Shown here: one piece after another, positions 54,495 to 62,917 of the stretch
Layout: each line of letters opens with the position of its first letter
Numbering within the stretch: position 1 is the stretch's first letter
Source: Streptomyces sp. NBC_01717
GTDB taxonomy: Bacteria > Actinomycetota > Actinomycetes > Streptomycetales > Streptomycetaceae
Reading direction: 5' to 3'
DNA length: 64,000 bases
NCBI RefSeq assembly: GCF_036248255.1
Contig: NZ_CP109178.1
Coordinates: forward strand, 2,356,001 to 2,420,000
The notes under the pieces: model-generated
Told to the model about the DNA's origin: nothing
What the model saw: the letters and a program-made list of their open reading frames with translations, nothing else
Databases searched by the model: none
Position numbers and translations under genes: made by a program

Positions 54495-56140
54495 CCCACC
54501 CCGTCCTGGCCCTGAGCGCCGCTCCGGATCTCCCTCTCCTCCTCGCCGTCGGCGTGCCCGCCGCCCTCGTGCTGGTGCTGACCGCCTGGGCGTTCCGGCG
54601 CCGAGGAACCCGCCCGCAGAAACGTCTCGGCGGCCCAGCGGTCAAGGTCGCCGCCCTTGCCGCCCTCGGCTGCACCGCCTACAGCGCAGACACGAGCTGG
54701 CGTTTCGCCGCCGACTACCTCGACATGGCCGGCACCGCAGAGCGAGCCGGGATGTTCGCCGCGGCCGAGCTGGCGCTCTTCGCGACCGCGTTGATGGCAC
54801 GGCAGAACCTGGCCGCTCAGGGCGCCCCCGGCCTGCCGGGCACGCTGGTCTGGGTGATCACAGGAGTGCAGGTGATCCCCGCCTACGCCGAGAGCGGCCC
54901 TGTCGGCGGCACGGTCCGGGCCTTCGTCGGGCCGGTCATGGCTGCGATGCTGTGGCACCTCGCCATGGGAATCGAGCTGCGTCTGCGCACCCCTGGCGCC
55001 GCCTCCCACGGACTGATCGCCGTCCTGGGCCGGGAGGCACGCGAGCGGCTGCTGTCCCGCCTCGGTATCGCCGCGCGAGACCGCGACGCCGCGCAGATCA
55101 CCCGGGACCGGGCAACCGCCCGCGCGGTCGCCCTGGCCGCCCGTCTCGCCGAGCGCACGCCCGAGCAGCAGCGGAGTCGGAGCGGCCGTCGGCTCACGCG
55201 GCGCTTGTCGAAGGCGGTCGGCAGGGCATCGGTCGGGACCGACGCCCGCCAGCGCGCGCAGCTGCTCGACCAGCTCGCCGCCCGCCGGCACGCCCTCGCG
55301 CTCGCTACGGTCCCGCTGCCCTCTCCCTGGTCCCCGGTGCACAGCACCGCCACGGCAGCCACGGTCCCCTCGCAGCCCGCCTCGAAAGCGCCGGTCCCCG
55401 TAGCCGGTCCCGACGAGTCGGGCGGGGACCGGGGACCGTGCAAGCCGAGGGGACCGGTCCCCGAAATCGCGGACTCGACGGAGTCGTCAAGCGCGGGGAC
55501 CGAAGGCGAGGACGCGGGGACCGAAGGCGAGGACGCGGGGACCGAAGGCGAGGACGCGGGGACCGAAGGCGAGGACGCGGGGACCGGCGTGGGGACCGAG
55601 GCCCCAGAAAGGGACGCGGTCCCGGGGACCGGTCCCGCCGATTCGGAAGCCTCGGCGGGGGACGCCGGAAGCGTGGGGACCGACCTTCCTGCGCGAGAAG
55701 TACCTGCTCAGGGCGCCGATTCGCATCGGGGACCGACCGACACCAACACGGGGACCGAGCCCACCGGGGACCGGGGACCGACCGACACCAACACGGGGAC
55801 CGAGCCCACCGGGGACCGGGGACACAACGTCCCCCTCCGGCGGAAGACGACCACGAAGACCAGGACGAAGAACAAGGGGAAGCGCGGCCGGTCCCGCACC
55901 CCGCAGACACAGCGCCCGCCACGCGAGCCGGAGCAGTCGGTGGACCAGCTCGTCCAGCAGGTCCGCCCCCACGTCCCCGCCCTGCTCGAACGGGACGGAA
56001 ACGAGTCCGTCACCCGAGTCCAGCTGCGGGAGATCCTCCGCCGCGAGGGCCTGAAGGGCGGCCGGAACGACCGGCTGAGCCTCGTCCTCCAGGAACTGCG
56101 GAGCGACGACACCACCAAGACAAGGAGCACCGCCCGATGA
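54491..56140 (+). CDS. SpdB-like membrane protein with low-complexity repeats
   Basis: 549 residues. About four membrane helices in residues 1-160 (for example LLLAVGVPAALVLVLTAWAF), a helical region, then ~200 residues of Gly/Thr/Glu-rich sequence with GTEGEDA four times and a 15-residue unit twice. The C-terminal ~70 residues are a winged-helix-like domain (VTRVQLREILRREGLKGGRN). Membrane proteins with cytosolic DNA-binding tails are typical of Streptomyces plasmid spread and transfer genes (SpdB). The repeat DNA is unusual (see the repeat entry). Confidence 0.6.
   Translation: MTHPVLALSAAPDLPLLLAVGVPAALVLVLTAWAFRRRGTRPQKRLGGPAVKVAALAALGCTAYSADTSWRFAADYLDMAGTAERAGMFAAAELALFATALMARQNLAAQGAPGLPGTLVWVITGVQVIPAYAESGPVGGTVRAFVGPVMAAMLWHLAMGIELRLRTPGAASHGLIAVLGREARERLLSRLGIAARDRDAAQITRDRATARAVALAARLAERTPEQQRSRSGRRLTRRLSKAVGRASVGTDARQRAQLLDQLAARRHALALATVPLPSPWSPVHSTATAATVPSQPASKAPVPVAGPDESGGDRGPCKPRGPVPEIADSTESSSAGTEGEDAGTEGEDAGTEGEDAGTEGEDAGTGVGTEAPERDAVPGTGPADSEASAGDAGSVGTDLPAREVPAQGADSHRGPTDTNTGTEPTGDRGPTDTNTGTEPTGDRGHNVPLRRKTTTKTRTKNKGKRGRSRTPQTQRPPREPEQSVDQLVQQVRPHVPALLERDGNESVTRVQLREILRREGLKGGRNDRLSLVLQELRSDDTTKTRSTAR
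55424..55818. repeat. Dense GGGGACCG octamer array inside the SpdB-like gene
   Basis: Seventeen direct copies of GGGGACCG on the plus strand between 55424 and 55818, with at least three reverse copies from 55362. They include four perfect 21-bp tandem units (55493-55576) and two 45-bp units (55728-55817). The octamer occurs in all three codon phases (for example GGG-GAC-CGG, CGG-GGA-CCG, GCG-GGG-ACC-G), so the conservation is of DNA rather than of protein. Streptomyces conjugative plasmids carry 8-bp direct-repeat sites for TraB, a possible parallel. Confidence 0.75.
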
Positions 56141-56328
56141 AGACCTGCCACCAGTTCGACACCGTCCGCGCGGAGTACGAGCGGGAGATCGGCTTCATGC
56201 TCGCCCACTCCAAGCGGCACGAGGGCAGGCCGGCGGCGAAGTCCAGCGCAAAGCAGGCTGCCTCGACGAAGCAGCGGATGGCCCGGGCCCTCAACAGCCA
56301 CGTCGGGCGCTGCCCCGAGTGCGGCTGA
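56137..56328 (+). CDS. 63-aa small protein with C-terminal CxxC
   Basis: Starts at the ATG overlapping the previous stop (ATGA). Contains KTCHQFDTVRAEYEREIGFM and ends GRCPECG, so it may bind zinc. Basic and helical. No family recognised; probably an accessory protein of the mobile element. Confidence 0.6.
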   Translation: MKTCHQFDTVRAEYEREIGFMLAHSKRHEGRPAAKSSAKQAASTKQRMARALNSHVGRCPECG

Positions 56329-56417
56329 ACCGCGCCAAAGCCCCAGCTCAACGCCCCTATCCGCAACAGGTGGCCCGGATCCGTGCCGGGCCACCGTCCC
56401 GCTTAAGGAGGTACGCC

Positions 56418-56654
56418 GTGATTCCGCGTCCCCCTCGTTCATCCGAGCCCACCGCCGCCGAGGCCAGCGCCTGGGCAGACGTCCTGGTCCGCCGGCGACT
56501 CCTGCACGCCGCCGTCCTCACGCCGACCGGCCAGTGGCTCGTCCAGGACCACCCCGACGAGCCCGTCCGCGTCCTCACGGGACCGGCCGACGTCCTCGCG
56601 CTGGCCGCGACGATCCAGCACCACACCCGCTCCACGAGGTCCGAATCCCGATGA
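56418..56654 (+). CDS. 78-aa small protein
   Basis: GTG at 56418 with a perfect AAGGAGG seven bases upstream. Its stop overlaps the mobC ATG. Sequence includes ADVLVRRRLLHAAVLTPTGQ and LALAATIQHHTRS. Unknown function, co-translated with MobC. Confidence 0.65.
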   Translation: MIPRPPRSSEPTAAEASAWADVLVRRRLLHAAVLTPTGQWLVQDHPDEPVRVLTGPADVLALAATIQHHTRSTRSESR

Positions 56655-57268
56655 CGAACCCCACCCAGAACGGCAACACCCCGGTACCTGATCCGGACTC
56701 CAACTCGGTCTCGGGGCGAGCAAGATGGAGGTTCGGACACTCCCCCGAGGGGGCAGTGTCCGAACCCGTCCCCGCCCCTGGGGTGGCGGGGCCCGACTGG
56801 CACCAGGGGGCGCCAGTCGGGAAGACTGCGACCGAGGGCGGATCGCAGCCAAAAGCCGCCCACAAGGGGCGGCCGAAGGGGCGAGCGCGTCCGCGCGACA
56901 AGAAGCAGCGTCGCGCACACAGCGTCCGCCTCAACCCGTCCGAACTCGCTCTCATCCAGGCCGGAGCAGACGCCGCCGGTATGAGCGTGGCGGGGTTCCT
57001 CGCCTACGCCGGGCTAGCCATGGCCCGCGACCAGTCCCGTACCGCCGTCGCCATAGCCACCGAACGCGACGTGCTCACCGAACTGTTCGCGATGAGGCGG
57101 CAGCTCGGCTGGGCCGGCAGCAACCTCAATCAAGCCGCCAAGATCCTCAACTCCGGCGGTGACGTTCCCCAGCTGACCCAAGTGATGGCCGACGTCCACC
57201 GAGCGGCCGACGCGGTGAGGATGGCTGCCGACAAGGTAGCCAACCGGCAGGCAGACGAGGCGCCTTGA
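56651..57268 (+). CDS. mobC: Relaxosome accessory protein MobC
   Basis: 205 residues. C-terminal half has the MobC core: HSVRLNPSELALIQAGADAA, MSVAGFLAYAGLAMARDQ, ELFAMRRQLGWAGSNLNQAA. It would bind oriT and help the relaxase nick DNA. The first ~90 residues are low-complexity and overlap two DNA hairpins likely to be oriT. Coupled to the relaxase gene (TTGA overlap). Confidence 0.85.
   Translation: MTNPTQNGNTPVPDPDSNSVSGRARWRFGHSPEGAVSEPVPAPGVAGPDWHQGAPVGKTATEGGSQPKAAHKGRPKGRARPRDKKQRRAHSVRLNPSELALIQAGADAAGMSVAGFLAYAGLAMARDQSRTAVAIATERDVLTELFAMRRQLGWAGSNLNQAAKILNSGGDVPQLTQVMADVHRAADAVRMAADKVANRQADEAP
56730..56821 (+). other. oriT: Candidate oriT: two hairpins inside the 5' part of mobC
   Basis: Hairpin 1 (56730-56766): GGTTCGGACACT...AGTGTCCGAACC with C5/G5 runs, interrupted by a single bulged base. 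Hairpin 2: CCCGACTGGC (56792-56801) and GCCAGTCGGG (56812-56821), perfectly paired. Paired inverted repeats beside mobC and relaxase genes are the usual location and form of oriT. The nick site cannot be read from sequence. Confidence 0.55.
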
Positions 57269-59004
57269 TTCCACAGATCCACAAGCAGGGCAGCCACACC
57301 CTGGGCCTGCTGTACTACCTCTACGGCAAGGGAACCCACGAGGAACACGTCGATCCACATCTCGTCGCCTCCTTCGACGGCATGTCGCCTGACCCCGGAC
57401 GCGATGCGACAGCTACCCAGAAGGATCTCGGGCAGCTGCTCGACCAGCCCCTCCATCTTCTTGCCGCGGATCAACGCCCCGACAAGCACGTGTGGCACTG
57501 CTCGGTGCGTGCTGCGCCCGACGACCCGATCCTGACCGACGACCAGTGGGCGGACATCGCGCGTCGCATCGGCGCCGCCACAGGGATCGACCCGCGCGAC
57601 GGCGCGGGCTGCCGCTGGGCCGCCGTGCGGCACGCTGACGACCACATCCACATCGTTGCCACCCTCGTGCGCGAAGACGGCCGACGCCCCGACCACCACC
57701 GATCCGGTAAACGGGCGCAAGCCGAAGCCCGTCTCATCGAGAAGGAACTCGGGCTCCGGCAGGTCGCCCCCGGCGACGGCACCGCCGCACAGCGGCCCAC
57801 CAGTGCCGAACGGCACAAGGCCGAACGCCAGGGTCGCGAGCGCACCGCCCGCGAGGAGCTGCGCGAGACGGCACGGCGCGCGGTGTCCGGTGCGAGGAGT
57901 GACGAGGAGTTCTTCGACCGGCTCGCCGCCGCCGGCCTCCTGATCCGTAAGCGCGCCGCGCCCTCCGGAGACCTCCTCGGATACAAGGTCGCTCTGCCCG
58001 ACGACCTGAACAAGGACGGCGAGCCGGTGTTCTACCCCGGCGCGCGCCTGGCCCCCGACCTGTCGCTGCCCCGCATCCGGGAGCGCTGGTCCGGCGACAC
58101 CGGGCCCGATCCGACTCCACGGCAGGAGGATACGGTCCATACGGGGCCCGGCACCCCGGCCTCCGCCCGCCGCAGGACGGCATCGGCCGCGTGGCAGGCC
58201 GTGCTCATCGTCGAGCACGGCGACGACGCGGTCGCCGCCGCCCACATCGCCGCCGCCGGCGAGGTCCTGGACGCGCTCGCGAAGACCTCCGCCGCACACA
58301 CCCGCCGCGATCTGCGAGACGCCGCAACAGCGTTCGAGCGGGCCTCCCGCTCCCACGTACGCGCCGTACGGGGGCACGACCGCGCGCTGCGGCAGGCCGC
58401 CCGCGACCTCGTCCACGGCGGGCCCGCCCTCGGCCGCGGTGAGGACGGTGCCACCACCGCGATGGCGATCGACATGCTGTTCTTCCTCATCACCGCCGCT
58501 GCCCACTGGCACGCGAGAAAGGGCCACGCCCAGCAGGCCGAAGCCGCCGCCCATGCCGCCGAGCACCTGCGCACCGCCTACCAGGCCGCCGCCGCCCAGC
58601 CCCTCGGCGTGCTCTACCAGCGAGGCCGACGTTTGAGCCGACCGGTACTCCAGCGGCAGACGGTGCTGCTGCGCGAGGCGCTGCCAGGGCTGGCCGAGCA
58701 GATCCTTGCCGAGCCCGGCTGGTACGCACTGGCCGCGACCATCGCGGAAGCCGAAGCCGCCGGCCACGATCCGGCCGCTCTTCTGTCCGACGCGGTAGAG
58801 CGTCGCGAACTCGACACCGCGGACTCGGTGAGCGATGTACTGGTGTGGCGGATGCGACGGACAGCCGATCTGCCCGCCGACGCCTCAAGCCTGCCCGAGA
58901 CCAGCACCGCTGGGGTCCAGTCCGCAACACGCAGGACGACGACCAGGCCCTTCGCACCCGGACGTCGCCGCAGCGGAGAGGAGACATCGAGCAAGACCCG
59001 GTGA
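57265..59004 (+). CDS. Relaxase / mobilisation nuclease
   Basis: 579 residues. N-terminal relaxase domain: GLLYYLYGKGT near the start, conserved HxDDHIHI-type triad in RHADDHIHIVATLV (metal-binding histidines), and WHCSVRAAPDD upstream. A helical Ala-rich C-terminal half follows. Nicks oriT and attaches through Tyr. The TTG start at 57265 overlaps the mobC stop. The system would mobilise the element with the help of a transfer apparatus not found in the window. Confidence 0.88.
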   Translation: MIPQIHKQGSHTLGLLYYLYGKGTHEEHVDPHLVASFDGMSPDPGRDATATQKDLGQLLDQPLHLLAADQRPDKHVWHCSVRAAPDDPILTDDQWADIARRIGAATGIDPRDGAGCRWAAVRHADDHIHIVATLVREDGRRPDHHRSGKRAQAEARLIEKELGLRQVAPGDGTAAQRPTSAERHKAERQGRERTAREELRETARRAVSGARSDEEFFDRLAAAGLLIRKRAAPSGDLLGYKVALPDDLNKDGEPVFYPGARLAPDLSLPRIRERWSGDTGPDPTPRQEDTVHTGPGTPASARRRTASAAWQAVLIVEHGDDAVAAAHIAAAGEVLDALAKTSAAHTRRDLRDAATAFERASRSHVRAVRGHDRALRQAARDLVHGGPALGRGEDGATTAMAIDMLFFLITAAAHWHARKGHAQQAEAAAHAAEHLRTAYQAAAAQPLGVLYQRGRRLSRPVLQRQTVLLREALPGLAEQILAEPGWYALAATIAEAEAAGHDPAALLSDAVERRELDTADSVSDVLVWRMRRTADLPADASSLPETSTAGVQSATRRTTTRPFAPGRRRSGEETSSKTR

Positions 59005-59027
59005 GCCTGCCGAGTGCCGGGGCGGTA

Positions 59028-59246
59028 TCAGCGCACCACCGAGACCAGGGACACCGCCACCGCCCCGCACGCGACCCACAGCATGGCCATACGCCACACC
59101 GGCCCCCGACGGAGTGCAGGCCCGAGCTGTGGGGTGCGGGCGCCGGAGCACGCGCAGGAGGGAAGGGAATGGCGCAGGTGCGGCGAGTCGAGCCAGTAGG
59201 CGCCGCGCAGTTGGGCGGTGGGAGAGGACGAGATGTGTTCGGGCAC
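59028..59246 (-). CDS. 72-aa possible membrane protein
   Basis: GTG start, no clear ribosome binding site. Basic/Cys-containing N-terminal region (HSLPSCACSGARTPQLG) and a C-terminal helix (RMAMLWVACGAVAVSLVSVV). It fills a gap between two plus-strand genes. Support is modest. The remaining 59247-59434 holds nothing else visible. Confidence 0.35.
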   Translation of the reverse strand: MPEHISSSPTAQLRGAYWLDSPHLRHSLPSCACSGARTPQLGPALRRGPVWRMAMLWVACGAVAVSLVSVVR

Positions 59247-59434
59247 ACCGTGGCAACGTCACTCTTCCGCTCGGAGACACGCGCCGTGGCCAACTCGTCA
59301 TCCTCCGGCCTCGGGAGGCGAGGAACTGCCCGATGACCTGCCCGAAGGTGACTGTGGACTTTGTGAATTGAAACCGCCAGAGGCGTAGTGCACGATCATG
59401 AAGCGAGCAGGACGAGGCAAAGGAGGACGCCAGG

Positions 59435-59878
59435 GTGTTTCACCGAATACGCCGCCGGGCCAAGGAGCCCAGCGAGGCGCAGCGCCAGATCGCCGAGCTG
59501 CATGCGCGGCTGCAGAACCAGGTCCCGCCCGGGTTCGGGGTGTCGCCGGTCGAGCCGGAGCGCACCGAGCCGACCACCGTGGTGGACGACTTCCTTCCGC
59601 CGGAGCTGCGAGTGCCCAGCCACGACCAGGTCGACGGCAAGATGATGCCGTGGAAGCAGCCGCTCGTCCTCGATGGTGAGATGGTCGCCTGCGTCGAGTG
59701 CGGCGCGTATCGGGACTGGCTCATCCTCTCCACGCGCGACCAGATCTGGCTGCGCTGCCGGGTCGGCCACCAGCAGCAGGAGACCAGACTCGACACCGCC
59801 TGGTTCAACCGGAACTTCGGGCCGGCAGACGCGACGCACGCCACGTTCGAGGACTGCCTGCGCCACCTCGGGCACTGA
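59435..59878 (+). CDS. Small hypothetical protein with CxxC-CxxGH zinc-like motif
   Basis: 147 residues. GTG start with AAAGGAGG eight bases upstream. Residues ~85-115 contain VACVECGAYRDWL and LRCRVGHQQQE, a four-ligand zinc-binding arrangement. No family recognised; found in an accessory setting, between relaxase and lipoprotein genes. Confidence 0.7.
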   Translation: MFHRIRRRAKEPSEAQRQIAELHARLQNQVPPGFGVSPVEPERTEPTTVVDDFLPPELRVPSHDQVDGKMMPWKQPLVLDGEMVACVECGAYRDWLILSTRDQIWLRCRVGHQQQETRLDTAWFNRNFGPADATHATFEDCLRHLGH

Positions 59879-59957
59879 CCCCCACTCCTACGACCCCACC
59901 GGGCCCGCGGGCCCGCACTGACCACCCGTCGCCTAGCACCAAGGGGTCAGTTCCGTC

Positions 59958-60653
59958 ATGCGCGTTCGCGTCGCCACCACCGCCCTCGGCATCACCGCCG
60001 CCCTCCTCGCCGTGCCCGCCTGCTCCACCGACACCACCGGCACCAAGCCCGACACCGCTCCCTCCGCCCGTACCGGGAAGCCGGCCGACGCAGCCCAGCA
60101 GGCTGCTCCGCTCGCGTCGGCCGCGCTGGAGACGCGCCTGCTCGACCAGAGCGACCTAGGCAACGGCTACCTGCGCAAGCCGGAGCGCCCCACCCAGAAC
60201 GACGACGTCACCGTCATCGGCTGCCCGGCCCTGAGCGAGCTGGGCGGCGACGCGGCGACCGGCGGCACCCTCACCTTCCCGCACAAGGCGAAGGCGTCCT
60301 TCACCTATGGCGGCAGCTCCTCGGAGGTCTCCGAGGAGCTGTACAGCGACAGCGTGGAGAAACTGTCCGGCGGCATCGACCGGATCTTCGACGCCATGAC
60401 CGGCTGCCCGACCTATCAGGTCGTAGCGGGCGGCACCCCGATCGACATGGCCTCGCAAAAGCTGCCCGCACCCCGCGGCCTCGGTGACGAGCAGTGGAGC
60501 CAGCTCTTGACGTTCTCCACCGGAGGACGCAGCATCGTGGTCAAGCAGACCGCGATCCGCGACGGCAGCCTGCTGCTGATCGTTTCCGGCTCCCCGGCCC
60601 TCGTCGACCGCCACCTCGGCAAGGCCCTAGACAAGGCCACGGCGACGAGCTGA
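59958..60653 (+). CDS. Secreted lipoprotein
   Basis: 231 residues. Signal peptide VRVATTALGITAALLAVPAC with a lipobox-type end (VPAC at about residue 22) predicts lipid attachment on the outer face of the membrane. The mature part resembles PknH/LpqH-like Streptomyces lipoproteins with paired cysteines (VIGCPALSELG, DAMTGCPTY). Function unknown. A strong terminator follows. Confidence 0.8.
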   Translation: MRVRVATTALGITAALLAVPACSTDTTGTKPDTAPSARTGKPADAAQQAAPLASAALETRLLDQSDLGNGYLRKPERPTQNDDVTVIGCPALSELGGDAATGGTLTFPHKAKASFTYGGSSSEVSEELYSDSVEKLSGGIDRIFDAMTGCPTYQVVAGGTPIDMASQKLPAPRGLGDEQWSQLLTFSTGGRSIVVKQTAIRDGSLLLIVSGSPALVDRHLGKALDKATATS

Positions 60654-60669
60654 CCTGCCCGCCCGCCAT

Positions 60670-60706
60670 GCTGCTGCCCCCGACCACGGTGGTCGGGGGC
60701 AGCAGC
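60670..60706. terminator. Perfect 18-bp hairpin, bidirectional terminator
   Basis: GCTGCTGCCCCCGACCAC (60670-60687) pairs perfectly with 60689-60706 across one base. It lies between the convergent lipoprotein gene (stop at 60653) and the frameshifted gene (stop at 60710). Confidence 0.85.
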
Positions 60707-60709
60707 GCG

Positions 60710-61113
60710 TTACTGGCCGACCCGCTGAGCGGCGCGAGCAGCTTGGCCTGACACCCAGGCTCGAACCTGTCCGGGCTGTACGTAGAGCACGTTCGGGTTG
60801 TGGTTGTGAGGCCCATAGCCGCTGGAAGCATTGACGAATACGCGCCTGCGGGAACGTGCCAGTTCCAGAACCAGGCATCCTGTTGCCGACTGGTATCGCA
60901 CCAGGTCACGACGGCCTTCGAGCCACGGCGTCCGTGCTGATAGACCCGCGTGACCTGGAGAAGTTGCCCTTGCCCGGAACTCCGGTGCTGTTGGAATGCC
61001 TGCCACTGAGCCGCGAGGGCGGCCGTGCGCTTGCGACGTGACCGGACCGACAGCGCGACCGTCACGGCGACGACGAGAGCGATGGCGACAAGGACGCCAG
61101 GGCTGGGGTGCAT
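60710..61113 (-). pseudogene. Frameshifted gene for a membrane-anchored protein
   Basis: From ATG 61113 the translation (MHPSPGVLVAIALVVAVTVA, then KAVVTWCDTSRQQDAWFWNW and HVPAG) has a membrane helix and reads as coding to about 60855. After that the adjacent frame continues convincingly (VFVNASSGYGPHNHNPNVLY, then VQPGQVRAWVSGQ) to a stop at 60710. A single-base loss (or +2) around 60850-60858 explains the break. Sequencing error or programmed shift are alternatives. The restored protein would be ~134 residues. Confidence 0.65.
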
Positions 61114-61257
61114 TGCCGCATCCTGCATCGTGCCGTCACAGGGTGGCAAACCCCGCGGGAACACCGAAGGCCGGCCGCCCGGCGACAGCGCCTCACGCCG
61201 GGCCGGTCCTCCCGACTGCCGTAGTGCACACCGGCGTTTACGGCTCTGGAAGCAAAA

Positions 61258-61290
61258 AGCCCGGCCCCTCCAAACTGGGAGGGCCGGGCT
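61258..61290 (-). terminator. Terminator of the DUF317 gene
   Basis: AGCCCGGCCC (61258-61267) pairs with GGGCCGGGCT (61281-61290). On the minus strand the stem is followed by TTTTT, an intrinsic terminator 30 nt past the DUF317 stop. Confidence 0.75.
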
Positions 61291-61318
61291 GCGTGCGTCG
61301 GGAACCGAGCGCGGGATG

Positions 61319-62140
61319 TTAGATGGCTGGCGCGCGCAGGAGGCGCTCCTGGGTGGCCTCGGGCAGCACCCGGCGCAGGACCGGCGCGGTCGAGCTGAGG
61401 GAGGCGGCGAAAGCTGCCACGAGGTCGTGCGGGACGCTGGCCCCGAAGGAGGCTGCCCACAGGCAGGGTGCGCCGAGCGCGGGCTCGGCCCATGCCTGCC
61501 ATCCGGCCGGTCCCGCCTCGTCGGCCTCGGTCGTCAGGGCGCGCGGGTCGGCGTCCTGGATGAGGGGCGGCACCTCCCCGAGGCAGATGTGCGAGGTGAA
61601 CATCGGGTCCGTTGCTGCCGCCTGGGGCTGGTCGATGTCGCGGAGCCAACCGTGGGCGGCGACTGCGTCGAGGACCAGCTCGGGGCCGGCGAGCGGCACG
61701 GCGGGCTGGTCGCGGGCGTCGAGCGCGACGAGGAAGTCGGCCACAGCCTCGCCGGGGACGTCGGTGGTGAAGTAGGCCGACCACTGAGCGAGCGGGCTGC
61801 TCGTGTCCGCGCGGGCGGAGATCTGCCAGGCGATCGGCAGTTCTCCCAGGTGGAACGGCTCGTCCGCCAGACTCCACTGCGCCCATCGGAGGGCGTCGGG
61901 GCTGATGTGCAGGACGGTGCTGCGCAGGACCTGACGGTCCTCCGGTGCCTCGTCCGGCTCGTGCCGTCCGCGGACGATCGTCAGGCTCGTCCAGCCAAGG
62001 CCGGACAGCGTGTCGGCGATGGCGTCGTAGAGGCGCCCATCGTCACCGGCCAGATGCCGGGGACCGACCCAGAACGCGGGCTGGTCGCCGCTCGGGGTGG
62101 ACGCGTCGAGCGGGAAGTCGGGGTACAGGGGCGCCTCCAA
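61319..62140 (-). CDS. DUF317 protein
   Basis: 273 residues with DUF317-type repeats: PAFWVGPRHLAGDDGRLYDA, WTSLTIVRGRHEP, QWSAYFTTDVPGEAVADFLV, and later WLRDIDQPQAAATDP. DUF317 proteins are common on Streptomyces plasmids and integrated elements; function unknown. The TTG at 62140 is the only start near the family N-terminus, without a good ribosome binding site, so the start is uncertain. Confidence 0.8.
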   Translation of the reverse strand: MEAPLYPDFPLDASTPSGDQPAFWVGPRHLAGDDGRLYDAIADTLSGLGWTSLTIVRGRHEPDEAPEDRQVLRSTVLHISPDALRWAQWSLADEPFHLGELPIAWQISARADTSSPLAQWSAYFTTDVPGEAVADFLVALDARDQPAVPLAGPELVLDAVAAHGWLRDIDQPQAAATDPMFTSHICLGEVPPLIQDADPRALTTEADEAGPAGWQAWAEPALGAPCLWAASFGASVPHDLVAAFAASLSSTAPVLRRVLPEATQERLLRAPAI

Positions 62141-62155
62141 GGGCTCGGTTCGGGT

Positions 62156-62446
62156 CTAGTTGCCGCCGGCACTGCGGCGGGGGCGGCGCGGAGGTGCCTG
62201 GACGGGGCCCTGCCAGGTCAGGGCGACGGCGACCTCGGGCGGCAGATGGCCGAGTTGTGCGTCCTCGTCCCGCCCTTCGGCGAGGTAGACGACGGTCCGG
62301 CCGGTTTCGTCCACCGACTGCACGACCTGCGCCAGGCGGTGTGCCATCGGAAAGAAGGGGTTCATGGCCTGGCGGACCGGAGCACTCCGGTCGCAAGCGG
62401 ACAGCAGGTCGATGAGATCACCGACGGTCATCTCCGGGGACGTCAC
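62156..62446 (-). CDS. 96-aa hypothetical protein
   Basis: Starts at the GTG/ATG near 62446 with MTVGDLIDLLSACDRSAPVR, then QVVQSVDETGRTVVYLAEGR, and a basic tail. The pattern resembles small proteins encoded between DUF317 genes on actinobacterial elements. Function unknown. It is 15 bp upstream of the DUF317 gene, so in one operon. Confidence 0.65.
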   Translation of the reverse strand: MTSPEMTVGDLIDLLSACDRSAPVRQAMNPFFPMAHRLAQVVQSVDETGRTVVYLAEGRDEDAQLGHLPPEVAVALTWQGPVQAPPRRPRRSAGGN

Positions 62447-62550
62447 GAACAGCCTCCTGGGGTGAGGGGAAACGGGGGAGCGAAGGAACGGGCCGGCGGC
62501 CGGCAGTTAGCCAGCCCTCCGAGTGAGTCCTTCCGGTGGGCTCTGCACGG

Positions 62551-62904
62551 TCATACGCGACGCGACGTCTCCAGCACGCGCGCCACGGCGGCGGCGACAA
62601 TGTCGGCCGGCGTCTCGGTGTCGAACGACAGGTGATAACCGGGCACCTTGGCCGTGCCGGTGACTGCGATCGTCCATCCCTCACCGTCGGTGCCGGGGCG
62701 ACCGAGCGGGAACCAGCCGAGGTAGAAACGGCCATCCTTCGAGCTGACGTGCACGTCCCCGCGGTCGTCCACAATCAGGTGGAAGTCCTCCGCGGAAAAC
62801 TGGTCCATGACGAGCGTGGGCTGGCCGGGGCCGAGCTGCCACTCACGCAGCCGCAGGGCTTCGACGGTGGTGGAGAAACCGGGGCCCACGGGCGCTACGG
62901 TCAC
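62551..62904 (-). CDS. DUF317-like protein, small
   Basis: 117 residues. Segments FHLIVDDRGDVHVSSKDGRF, YLGWFPLGRPGTDGEGWTIA and PGYHLSFDTETPADIVAAAV are DUF317-type. The GTG at 62904 has AGAGGTGA six bases upstream and is preferred over the TTG at 62910. It leads the minus-strand operon, and copy B of the conserved block lies directly upstream. Confidence 0.75.
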   Translation of the reverse strand: MTVAPVGPGFSTTVEALRLREWQLGPGQPTLVMDQFSAEDFHLIVDDRGDVHVSSKDGRFYLGWFPLGRPGTDGEGWTIAVTGTAKVPGYHLSFDTETPADIVAAAVARVLETSRRV

Positions 62905-62917
62905 GGGCAATCACCTC

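Noticed and set aside
55493-55576. Evenly spaced 21-bp repeats considered as CRISPR
   Set aside because: Units are contiguous with no spacers, lie inside a coding frame, and no cas gene is present.
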